DNA of 7,486 bases from an uncultured Anaerolineae bacterium (lineage in GTDB: Bacteria > Chloroflexota > Anaerolineae > Anaerolineales > UBA11858): NCBI GenBank assembly GCA_937893815.1, contig CALCSH010000517.1, forward strand, positions 1 to 7,486. Direction: 5' to 3'. The notes beneath the pieces are model-generated. The model saw only the letters and a program-made list of their open reading frames with translations, was not told where the DNA came from and did no database searches. Shown here piece after piece: positions 1 through 6,002 of the stretch (its first letter is position 1; the number at the start of each line of letters is the position of its first letter). A program made the position numbers and the translations under genes.

Positions 1-1
1 C

Positions 2-1987
2 GGCTGGCGCACTTTTTTCCAGGATCGTTTCCGCGGGGCGCGCTGGTTAGCCTGGGTTACCGGTGTGGGTATGACGCTCTTCTTCTGGGTGATCGGCGTG
101 ACGGGCTACTGGCTACTTTGGGATGAGCGCGCCCAGGTGATCAACCAAACATTGGTGCGGCTAATCGGCGACTCCAAATGGGGGTCGGCTTTCTTACTCA
201 ATTTTGTGATGAGCGATCGTGCAGGCAGCGGATGGATTTTCATATTACTCATCCTCACCGCGCACTTGTTGCTCTCCGCTCTGGTGGGTTTGTTCCTTTG
301 GTGGCACCTGAAACGCCTGAGCCGTCCGAAATGGCTGCCCCCGCGCATGTGGATTTTTGGCGGTGCAGCGCTGCTATTGATTGTCTCCGCCTTTACGCCA
401 ATTGGGCTATTGCCATCCGTCAATCCGGGGCAGCTACCTGGCCAAATTCAAATTGATCCCCTGTTCTTATTCTATTTGCCCGGCGCGCTCAACTGGTCTC
501 CAGGGCTTTTCTGGGGGCTGTTTACGGCAATTTTTGCGCTGACCGCTATTCTACCTTGGGTGCTGGCTCGCAAGCCACTGGAGGCCGCTCAAGTTGATCT
601 GGCACTTTGTGATGGCTGCATCTTGTGCTCGCGCGACTGCCCCTATAATGCAATCACAATGGTGGCGCGCACCGATGGCGCACACCACAAATTCCAGGCC
701 GAGATTCACCCCGACCTTTGTGTGGCTTGCGGTATTTGCCTGGGAAGTTGCCCCGAAAACGCGTTGTCGCTCGGAGAGTTAAAAATCGACTCTTTATGGC
801 AGACCACCACCGGGCGAGTCCGACAGCCCGCCGAAGGCCTTCCCACAAAAGTAGTGTTCACCTGCGAGCGCCATCTTCAAGCTGGCGCAAAATCTGTCTT
901 ACAAGGCAAAACCTTGGCAACGGATTTCGACATTCAAATTGTCCCACTCACCTGCGTGGGGATGCTCAACCCAAATCTTGTGATTCGAACGCTGGAAAGC
1001 GGAGCGGACTCGGTGCAGGTGGTGGGCTGCCCGCCGGAAGATTGTGCGAACCGTGAAGGCAATTTGTGGCTCCAGCAACGCCTCGATCGAGAACGCTTAC
1101 CGCGGCTCAAACAAGCCTACGCCAATGCGCCCATCCAAACCACCTGGGCTGCACCCAATCAATTCGCGGCGGCTGTGAGCGGACGCCTGCAAAATTCATT
1201 GGCAACCGCTTATGATGCACTGCTTACTAAGATGGCTATGCGCAGTTTTATTCCGGCATTGGTGATTCTCGCCGCGGCACTGGCGCTGCAAGTCGCCACA
1301 AATAATATCAACTACCAGCCCTTTAGCGATGATCGGGCGATGATTGAAATTAGCATGGCGCATCATAGCGGCTTCCCCCTGGAAGAAATACCAGCGTCTG
1401 CGGAAATCGCCGTTTTGGGAATTGATGAGCCCACCCACCTGGTGCTGGAAGTCAATGACATCGTGGTGCTCGATAAAGAATACCCGATGCGCGGCAGCGA
1501 TCTTGAGCGCGCAGCGATGATTTTCGAACAAGTAGAAGTCGACGCCGGAGCGCAATCCATCCGTCTGACGATGTACGACAACCCCGACCGGACTGATGGC
1601 GTGCTCATCTTCGACAAATCGATCACGCTGAGCGGACGGCAAACCTTCGCAATGAATTTTCACGATGCGAGTCTGGGCAGTAACCCGGCCATGGGACGCA
1701 AACTCTACTTTGAAACATCCCTGGGTACCAATGCTGGTTGCCGAATTTGTCACTCGCTGGATGAAGGCGTTCGGCTGGTTGGTCCCTCGTTCTACGGAGT
1801 CGCCACCCGAGCCGCAGTGCGCATCCCAGGCGTGAGCGCCGAGGATTATCTGCGTCAATCGATTCTAGACCCCAATGCCTATGTGGTTGAAGAATACCCC
1901 GCCGGGCAAATGGTGCCCAACCTGGGTGAAATTCTCACCGAGCAGCAGGTTGACGATCTGATAGCCTTTTTAATGACGCTGGAATAG
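2..1987 (+). CDS. Membrane fusion protein: cytochrome b-like helices, 2[4Fe-4S] ferredoxin, MvhD-type [2Fe-2S] domain, cytochrome c (5' end outside window)
   Basis: The frame is open from base 2, so the start lies upstream; the GTG at 65 falls inside a membrane segment and is not the true start. Residues below are counted from that GTG. Helices at about 2-18 (ending TGYWLLWD, like cytochrome b helix C) and 57-80 carry His67 and His81, an H-x13-H pair as in helix D of bc1 cytochrome b. Two more helices lie near 96-116 and 144-166. Next come two ferredoxin motifs (C182/C185/C188/C192 and C219/C222/C225/C229) and a domain with C267, C297, C322 and C327 in the MvhD/FlpD 'hydrogenase iron-sulfur subunit' pattern (GCPPEDC). 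A helix at about 394-412 leads to a beta-rich part of unknown fold and a cytochrome c with C559-x2-C562-H563 and likely ligand M616. Positive charges put the Fe-S domains in the cytoplasm and heme c outside. Inferred role: transmembrane electron conduit between cytoplasmic Fe-S carriers, quinone and extracytoplasmic cytochromes. The domain calls are firm; electron direction and partner are not known. Confidence 0.9.
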   Translation, partial: GWRTFFQDRFRGARWLAWVTGVGMTLFFWVIGVTGYWLLWDERAQVINQTLVRLIGDSKWGSAFLLNFVMSDRAGSGWIFILLILTAHLLLSALVGLFLWWHLKRLSRPKWLPPRMWIFGGAALLLIVSAFTPIGLLPSVNPGQLPGQIQIDPLFLFYLPGALNWSPGLFWGLFTAIFALTAILPWVLARKPLEAAQVDLALCDGCILCSRDCPYNAITMVARTDGAHHKFQAEIHPDLCVACGICLGSCPENALSLGELKIDSLWQTTTGRVRQPAEGLPTKVVFTCERHLQAGAKSVLQGKTLATDFDIQIVPLTCVGMLNPNLVIRTLESGADSVQVVGCPPEDCANREGNLWLQQRLDRERLPRLKQAYANAPIQTTWAAPNQFAAAVSGRLQNSLATAYDALLTKMAMRSFIPALVILAAALALQVATNNINYQPFSDDRAMIEISMAHHSGFPLEEIPASAEIAVLGIDEPTHLVLEVNDIVVLDKEYPMRGSDLERAAMIFEQVEVDAGAQSIRLTMYDNPDRTDGVLIFDKSITLSGRQTFAMNFHDASLGSNPAMGRKLYFETSLGTNAGCRICHSLDEGVRLVGPSFYGVATRAAVRIPGVSAEDYLRQSILDPNAYVVEEYPAGQMVPNLGEILTEQQVDDLIAFLMTLE

Positions 1988-2058
1988 CTCTGGCGAAAAA
2001 ACGGCAGGCTACCCGGATCGCAGTTTTTGCAAAATAATTACACTGGGTAAAAAAGCCC

Positions 2059-2067
2059 TGCTATAAT
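2059..2067 (+). promoter_or_regulatory. Extended -10 promoter for the lipoprotein cytochrome c gene
   Basis: TGCTATAAT is a perfect sigma-70-type -10 hexamer (2062-2067) with the extended TG one base upstream. The hexamer 18 bases upstream (TTACAC, 2038-2043) is a poor -35, which an extended -10 can compensate for. The start of transcription would fall near 2073-2075, giving a leader of about 67 nt. It is the only convincing promoter in the 153-nt gap after the fusion gene, so the small cytochrome gene can be expressed independently of it. Confidence 0.6.
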
Positions 2068-2076
2068 ATCCACCGT

Positions 2077-2098
2077 TGAACAATAATATTTTTGTTCA
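2077..2098. promoter_or_regulatory. Near-perfect 22-bp palindrome just downstream of the promoter (candidate operator)
   Basis: The arms TGAACAA (2077-2083) and TTGTTCA (2092-2098) are exact inverse complements. The inner AATATT (2085-2090) is also self-complementary, so only the single pair 2084/2091 (T:T) breaks the symmetry. The palindrome begins about 10 bases after the -10 hexamer, at roughly +3 to +25 of the transcript. A dimeric repressor bound there would block initiation or early elongation. It has no following U tract and the stem is AU-rich, so a terminator is unlikely. I do not recognise the site as a known FNR, Rex, Fur or LexA consensus. Confidence 0.5.
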
Positions 2099-2140
2099 CA
2101 GATCACCAACAAATTTCATAGTTCTATAAGGAGAATCGAT

Positions 2141-2506
2141 ATGAAAAAAACCTTCTTGCTCGTTGCTCTATTCGTTGCCCTGGCGCTTGTTGTTGCGTCC
2201 TGCGGCGGTGGCAGTTCCGATGACCCGGCTGCGGCTGGCAAAAAACTCTTTGCGGAATCGATCATCGGCGCACAACCTGGCTGCAGCACCTGCCACTCTC
2301 TAGATGCCGACACTGTAATCGTTGGCCCCTCTTTGGCCGGTATTGGCACCCGCGGCGATGCCGCCTATATCCGTGAGTCGATTTTAGATCCCAATGTGAT
2401 TCTGGTCGAAGGTTTCCCTTCCGACACAATGCCTCCCGTTTGGGGTGATGAATTGACCGAAGATCAGGTTGACCAACTGGTTGCATATCTGCTCACCCTG
2501 AAGTAA
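2141..2506 (+). CDS. Lipoprotein mono-heme cytochrome c, paralogue of the fusion protein's C-terminal domain
   Basis: The product has 121 residues. A lipoprotein signal peptide (MKK, hydrophobic run 5-17, lipobox VASC) predicts cleavage and lipidation at C21, tethering the protein to the outer face of the membrane. A Gly/Ser-rich linker follows. Heme is attached at C48-x2-C51-H52, and M97 (DTMPP) is the probable sixth ligand, so this is a class I-type c cytochrome. The start is set by AAGGAG at 2128-2133. The domain aligns along its whole length with the last ~100 residues of the upstream fusion gene (shared CHSLD, VGPS, SILDPN, LTE-QVD and TL patterns; about half identical by hand count), with one 7-residue gap. 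It probably carries electrons to or from that protein, the downstream bc-type complex, or a terminal oxidase; the partner is not shown by the sequence. Confidence 0.92.
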   Translation: MKKTFLLVALFVALALVVASCGGGSSDDPAAAGKKLFAESIIGAQPGCSTCHSLDADTVIVGPSLAGIGTRGDAAYIRESILDPNVILVEGFPSDTMPPVWGDELTEDQVDQLVAYLLTLK

Positions 2507-2520
2507 TTTTTCACATAAAA

Positions 2521-2553
2521 AAAGTTCCCGGGGAAATAATCCCCGGGAACTTT
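2521..2553. terminator. Bidirectional intrinsic terminator between convergent genes
   Basis: AAAGTTCCCGGGG (2521-2533) and CCCCGGGAACTTT (2541-2553) form a perfect 13-bp GC-rich stem with a 7-nt loop. Seven A's at 2517-2523 give the minus strand an uninterrupted U7 tail, so termination should be strongest for transcripts coming from the minus-strand lipoprotein gene. On the plus strand the stem is followed by an interrupted T-rich stretch, which should also stop the cytochrome transcript, though less cleanly. It lies in the 53-nt gap between two convergent stops. Confidence 0.88.
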
Positions 2554-2559
2554 ATCAGT

Positions 2560-2994
2560 TTATTTATTGGGGAAGGCGATTTCCTCACCCACCCCTGAAT
2601 AACCGTCAACCGTCCGGGTGCCATAGATTTCTCCGGCAAGCGTAACCGTATAAACCGCCTCGCCCTGGGTTTTTCTCGCTACGCCCTCAACCGAGCGCCA
2701 TTCGACGAAAAGCTGGTTCCCCACCAGCACACCTGTACCTTCTTGAATACTACCTACTACAATCCACTGCATGAGATATTCGTGCTCCTTTTCTCCTTGC
2801 TGGATTGTAAGATGACCACCATATTCTGTTCCTAGCGGATCAACTCCGTTGACGGCGTATTTACCAACAATTTCAGGCACAGCATCCGGTGGCGCATCAG
2901 CTGTCGTTGGACCACCCTTTTCCTTCGCAGTGCAGCCCGAAAGGGCAATCACCATTATTATCACAAGAAACAGTATTGCTGTCTTTTTGTACAT
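2560..2994 (-). CDS. Small lipoprotein of unknown function, lipocalin-like beta-rich
   Basis: The product has 144 residues. The frame stays open further upstream to 3168, but the start at 2994 is chosen because it begins a textbook lipoprotein signal (MYKK, hydrophobic run, lipobox LSGC with lipidated C22) and has GGAG nine bases upstream. After a short Lys/Gly/Pro/Ala linker the mature part has repeating beta-strand-like segments: GKYAVNG, GGHLTIQ, YLMQWIVVGS, GTGVLVGNQLFVEW and a closing GVGEEIAF. This resembles small bacterial proteins with a 'G-x-Y-x-V-x-G ... G-x-G' pattern that are normally annotated hypothetical; I cannot assign a function. It is convergent with the cytochrome c gene and divergent from the oxidoreductase operon, so it is transcribed alone. 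No heme, metal or Cys motif is visible apart from the lipobox Cys. Confidence 0.82.
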   Translation of the reverse strand: MYKKTAILFLVIIMVIALSGCTAKEKGGPTTADAPPDAVPEIVGKYAVNGVDPLGTEYGGHLTIQQGEKEHEYLMQWIVVGSIQEGTGVLVGNQLFVEWRSVEGVARKTQGEAVYTVTLAGEIYGTRTVDGYSGVGEEIAFPNK

Positions 2995-3003
2995 TGAACT
3001 GAT

Positions 3004-3007
3004 CTCC
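3004..3007 (-). promoter_or_regulatory. Ribosome binding site fixing the minus-strand lipoprotein start
   Basis: CTCC on the plus strand reads GGAG on the minus strand, nine bases before the ATG at 2994. Together with the signal peptide it selects this start over the longer open frame, whose extra 58 residues would overlap the start of the divergent oxidoreductase gene. Confidence 0.65.
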
Positions 3008-3073
3008 AGAATAGTAGTTAAAAAGCCTGATTTCAATTCTAATTCACTGAAATAGGTTTTAAATCGGTTCCCA

Positions 3074-3082
3074 ATTGTAGCA
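3074..3082 (-). promoter_or_regulatory. Possible extended -10 promoter for the minus-strand lipoprotein
   Basis: The minus strand reads TGCTACAAT, an extended -10 with one mismatch to TATAAT in the hexamer. The initiation point would be near 3067, giving a leader of about 70 nt. No good -35 is visible at 16-18 bases. It closely resembles the TGCTATAAT element at 2059-2067, so the two promoters may be read by the same sigma factor. Confidence 0.35.
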
Positions 3083-3106
3083 TTAAGCCACAGAGAGGAG
3101 CATTTT

Positions 3107-5176
3107 ATGAGTGATACAAAATACCGGGTCAAAATATACGATGTCGATGACTGGCGCGATATGGTCAAATGTCAGGCTGCTTGCCCGGTAAATACCGACG
3201 CTCGCGGTTATGTGACAGCGATGGCACGCGGTGAAATCGAATTGGGTTATGAAATTGCTCACGATCCCAACCCGCTATCCACCGTATGTGGGCGCATTTG
3301 TGGCGCTCCGTGCGAGGTCGCCTGTCGGCGCGGCGATATTCACCCCGAGCAAAAATCGATTGCTATTCGCCCCATCAAGCGAGTACTCACCGAGCGCTAC
3401 GGCCCCGAAGCCGGGCATCGCTTGCCAGGCCGTGTTGAAGTTCCAGATATTGTTCCCATAACTGATATCGAAATCGACACCGGCTTCATGGTGTTCTCGT
3501 CCAATATCAACAAAGAAACCGGCTCATGTCACGATGTGCCCGGCACCGGCACTCCGCAATTATATTCACCCGTACGCTGGTCTCGCACAGAACTGCAACA
3601 TCTCGCCGCACAGGATGGGCGAAAAACGGGGAAAATTGCCGTTATTGGCGCTGGCCCGGCAGGCGTCAGCGCTGCGCATGACCTGGCTTTACTCGGTCAC
3701 GCAGTAACTATTTACGAGGCTGGCCCCAAAACCGGTGGTATGATGCGCTATGGTGTTCCAGTCTATCGCTTCGACCAGGAAGCCATGGAGATCGAAATCC
3801 AGTCGGTGCTTGATATAGGAATAGAAATTCACTTCAACACACCGATTGGCGAGAAGATCAAACTGGCCGATTTGCGCCGCGAATACGATGCCGTTTTCCT
3901 GGGCATCGGTCTGATGAAAGGTCGCCACCTGAATATCGAAGGCGCTAATTTTGACGGCGTAATTACAGCGGTTGATTTGTTACTGAACTACAACCTGGGC
4001 TATAAAGTTAAACTCGGCAAACGCGTTTTAGTGGTTGGTGGTGGCGATGTCGCCATGGATGCTGCCCGTACGGCGCTGCGATTGGGTCAGATTACGGATG
4101 AACAAGAAGCCGCCCTAAAAGATACCGATGCGCGCGCCGAAGAAGAATCGGAAACTGTAAAAACAGCTTTGGATGTCGCTCGCACAGCCCTCCGCCTGGG
4201 GGTAGCCGATGTCAAAATGATTTCTCTGGAAAGCTGGGAAGAGCTTCCCGCTTCTGAGTTTGAGGTTGAAGAGGCGCTCGAAGAGGGCATTCAATTCCAC
4301 CCGAGAATCGGTCCCAATCGCATTGTTGGCGAAGATGGCAAGGTCACCGGCCTGGAAGTCATTGAAGTCGAATCGGTATTCGACGAAACCGGCCGATTCA
4401 GCCCCAAATTTAAACCCAACACCGAAGCGATTTGGGAGTGCGATACCGTAATTCTGGCGATTGGCCAACAAGCCGACCTGGATGTACTCGGCGGTGCGGA
4501 CGATGTCAAGCTCTCGCCCCGTGGACTGATTGAAGTCAACCCCGATAGCGGACAAACCTCCGCGCCAGATGTCTTCACTGGCGGTGATGCCGCCTATGGG
4601 CCGCGTCTGATCATCGACGCCGTAAAACACGGGCATATCGCCGCCCTGGGCATCGAGGAATTTATCCAGCAGAAAGCGCTCAAAGTTGATGTCAAAACAG
4701 AGTGGACAGAACTCTCGAACCATGTCATGTTCGAAAACTGGACCAAGCTGGATCAACGCAAGGTTCCCTCCCTGCCGGTAGACCGCCGCACGGGAATCAC
4801 GGTTGTCGAGCTGGGCTATTCCGAAGAAGAGGCCGCCGAACAAGGCAGCCGCTGCCTGGAATGCAGCGTTAATACAATCTTCGATGGCACAAAATGCATT
4901 TTATGCAACGCCTGTGTAGACGTATGCCCCTGGGACTGCTTGAAAATTGTCAGCCTGAAACAATTAGAGGGTGATGAACTGTTTGGTAAAGTCGTCGATG
5001 CTCAATTGGGCGAAACGCTGGCACACTTCCAGAACGAAGAACAACCCAGCGTTGCCGCTATGCTCAAAGACGACGAGGCCTGCACTCGCTGTGCGCTATG
5101 CGCCGAACGCTGCCCAACCGACGCAATCACCATGGAAGCCTTCCGCTTCCAGGAAGTCCTTTCATACGGCGATTAG
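3107..5176 (+). CDS. GltD-like FAD/NAD(P) oxidoreductase with N-terminal and C-terminal Fe-S domains
   Basis: The product has 689 soluble residues; the start is set by GAGAGGAG at 3093-3100. The N-terminal Fe-S domain (Cys 22, 26, 61, 65, 69, 73; CGRICGAPCEVAC) is the type found in the glutamate synthase beta chain, NfnB and dihydropyrimidine dehydrogenase. After a long linker (about 92-174) comes the FAD Rossmann fold (GAGPAG, 181-186), then the NAD(P) fold (GGGDVAMD, 311-318), then the FAD-closing motif GGDAAYGPR (492-500). The C-terminus adds a 2[4Fe-4S] ferredoxin (C597/600/603/607 and C659/662/665/669) plus C583/C586. The expected activity is electron transfer between NAD(P)H, FAD and Fe-S clusters. 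No glutamate synthase large subunit is nearby, and the gene leads a cytochrome b/Rieske operon, so amination is unlikely; passing electrons to or from the membrane complex is more plausible (inference). An unusual 38-residue insert follows the NAD(P) motif. Confidence 0.92.
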   Translation: MSDTKYRVKIYDVDDWRDMVKCQAACPVNTDARGYVTAMARGEIELGYEIAHDPNPLSTVCGRICGAPCEVACRRGDIHPEQKSIAIRPIKRVLTERYGPEAGHRLPGRVEVPDIVPITDIEIDTGFMVFSSNINKETGSCHDVPGTGTPQLYSPVRWSRTELQHLAAQDGRKTGKIAVIGAGPAGVSAAHDLALLGHAVTIYEAGPKTGGMMRYGVPVYRFDQEAMEIEIQSVLDIGIEIHFNTPIGEKIKLADLRREYDAVFLGIGLMKGRHLNIEGANFDGVITAVDLLLNYNLGYKVKLGKRVLVVGGGDVAMDAARTALRLGQITDEQEAALKDTDARAEEESETVKTALDVARTALRLGVADVKMISLESWEELPASEFEVEEALEEGIQFHPRIGPNRIVGEDGKVTGLEVIEVESVFDETGRFSPKFKPNTEAIWECDTVILAIGQQADLDVLGGADDVKLSPRGLIEVNPDSGQTSAPDVFTGGDAAYGPRLIIDAVKHGHIAALGIEEFIQQKALKVDVKTEWTELSNHVMFENWTKLDQRKVPSLPVDRRTGITVVELGYSEEEAAEQGSRCLECSVNTIFDGTKCILCNACVDVCPWDCLKIVSLKQLEGDELFGKVVDAQLGETLAHFQNEEQPSVAAMLKDDEACTRCALCAERCPTDAITMEAFRFQEVLSYGD
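4058..4201 (+). repeat. Duplicated D-(A/V)-ARTALRLG motif flanking an insert in the NAD(P)-binding domain
   Basis: Residues 318-327 (DAARTALRLG) and 356-365 (DVARTALRLG) are nearly identical and 38 residues apart. Between them lies a charged, probably helical stretch rich in Glu/Ala/Asp/Lys. In ordinary GltD-type proteins the first copy leads straight into the next beta strand; here the second copy does so (VADVKMISLE). The codons of the two copies differ at most third positions, so if this is a duplication it is old. Confidence 0.7.
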
Positions 5177-5186
5177 GTAAATAGGA

Positions 5187-5229
5187 TTCCAGCTATTTCA
5201 ATCTCCCAATGGGAGCAAATTTGCTGGAA
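5187..5229 (+). other. Long imperfect hairpin between the oxidoreductase and cytochrome b genes
   Basis: TTCCAGC (5187-5193) pairs exactly with GCTGGAA (5223-5229), ATTT (5195-5198) with AAAT (5217-5220), and CTCCC (5203-5207) with GGGAG (5211-5215) around a 3-nt loop, with small internal loops. It occupies most of the 73-nt gap and ends nine bases before the AGGAG at 5239-5243. No U tract follows, so it is not a classical terminator. It could stabilise or mark a processing point in the mRNA, or set the ratio of soluble flavoprotein to membrane subunits. Confidence 0.5.
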
Positions 5230-5249
5230 ATCTAAACTAGGAGAAACCC

Positions 5250-5996
5250 ATGCAACGAATTAAAGATTTCATCGTCAATTCCCGTGTCTGGCGATCATTT
5301 TTCCGACACGGATGGCCCGACAATCCACTGGACCGCTCGCTGGTGATGACCTCCAATATTTTCTTTCACCTGCATTCCGTGAAAGTTAGTCGTAAAAGTC
5401 TGCGAGCGACATACTCTTTCGGATTGGGAATTATGTCAGCAATCATATTCGGCGTGTTGAGCGTTACGGGTATTTTGCTGATGTTTTACTATACCCCAAC
5501 CGTCGAACGGGCCTACAGCTATATCATCACGCTGCAAACGTTAGTGCCCTTTGGCCAGTTATTGCGCAACCTGCACCGCTGGGGCGCTCACCTGATGGTA
5601 ATCATAGTGGTATTCCACATGGTGCGCGTATTTTATACGGGCGCTTATAAACCACCGCGCGAATTCAACTGGGTGGTGGGAGTTGTGCTGCTGCTGATGA
5701 CCCTCGGCGCCAGCTTCACCGGCTATTTGCTCCCCTGGGATCAACTTGCCTACTGGGCGATTACCGTGGGCACCAGCGTTGCCGCTTACGAGCCAACAAT
5801 GGGTTCTCTGGTTAAGTCCACCCTATTAGGCGGACCGGAAGTTGGACAGGAAGCGCTGACCCGCTTCTACGCGCTGCACATCATGGTTATCCCTGCGGCA
5901 ATTGCCCTGCTGACATCGCTCCATATGTGGCGCGTGCGCAAAGATGGTGGCCTTGCCGCTCAGGATGCCCCCGACGCAGAGATGGTAGAGGAGTAG
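5250..5996 (+). CDS. Cytochrome b, N-terminal (b6/PetB-type) subunit of a bc/b6f-like complex
   Basis: The product has 248 residues; AGGAG at 5239-5243 sets the start. There are four membrane helices, at about 57-80, 111-130, 141-161 and 206-227. Heme ligands are H109 and H123 (H-x13-H, helix B) and H210 and H225 (H-x14-H, helix D); the 14-residue spacing in helix D is the b6 type rather than the bc1 type. Other family marks are LHRWGAH, TGAYKPPREFNWVVG, TGYLLPWDQLAYWA and LTRFYALH. The protein binds bL and bH and forms part of the quinol sites. At the position of the heme-ci Cys of b6 (NIFYC) it has NIFFHLH, so no covalent heme ci is expected. It overlaps in function with the next gene, which supplies the rest of cytochrome b and starts six bases after the stop codon. 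Confidence 0.95.
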   Translation: MQRIKDFIVNSRVWRSFFRHGWPDNPLDRSLVMTSNIFFHLHSVKVSRKSLRATYSFGLGIMSAIIFGVLSVTGILLMFYYTPTVERAYSYIITLQTLVPFGQLLRNLHRWGAHLMVIIVVFHMVRVFYTGAYKPPREFNWVVGVVLLLMTLGASFTGYLLPWDQLAYWAITVGTSVAAYEPTMGSLVKSTLLGGPEVGQEALTRFYALHIMVIPAAIALLTSLHMWRVRKDGGLAAQDAPDAEMVEE

Positions 5997-6002
5997 AGAA
6001 TC

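Noticed and set aside
1196..1858. A 220-codon open frame on the minus strand inside the fusion gene
   Set aside because: It is antisense to well-supported coding sequence, has a His/Arg/Gln-rich low-quality composition with no recognisable domain or signal, and has no clear ribosome binding site.
3031..3052. TTTCA / TGAAA inverted repeat in the divergent gap
   Set aside because: The arms are only 5 bp with a 12-bp spacer in AT-rich sequence, which is expected by chance.
2995..3106. Plus-strand promoter for the flavoprotein operon
   Set aside because: A promoter is expected in this 112-nt divergent gap, but no pair of -35/-10 hexamers with acceptable spacing stood out on the plus strand, so none is annotated.
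2995..3168. Longer start at 3168 for the minus-strand lipoprotein
   Set aside because: The extra 58 residues overlap the divergent gene start and would bury the lipoprotein signal peptide; the ATG at 2994 has a ribosome binding site and a proper signal.
4115..4843. A 242-codon open frame on the minus strand inside the flavoprotein gene
   Set aside because: It mirrors the codon structure of the real gene, which carries intact FAD and NAD(P) motifs across the same region; the antisense translation shows no family features.
3107..5176. Annotation as glutamate synthase small subunit
   Set aside because: The fold is GltD-like, but there is no large subunit nearby, it has extra C-terminal ferredoxin motifs, and it heads a cytochrome operon, so the specific glutamate synthase role is not supported.
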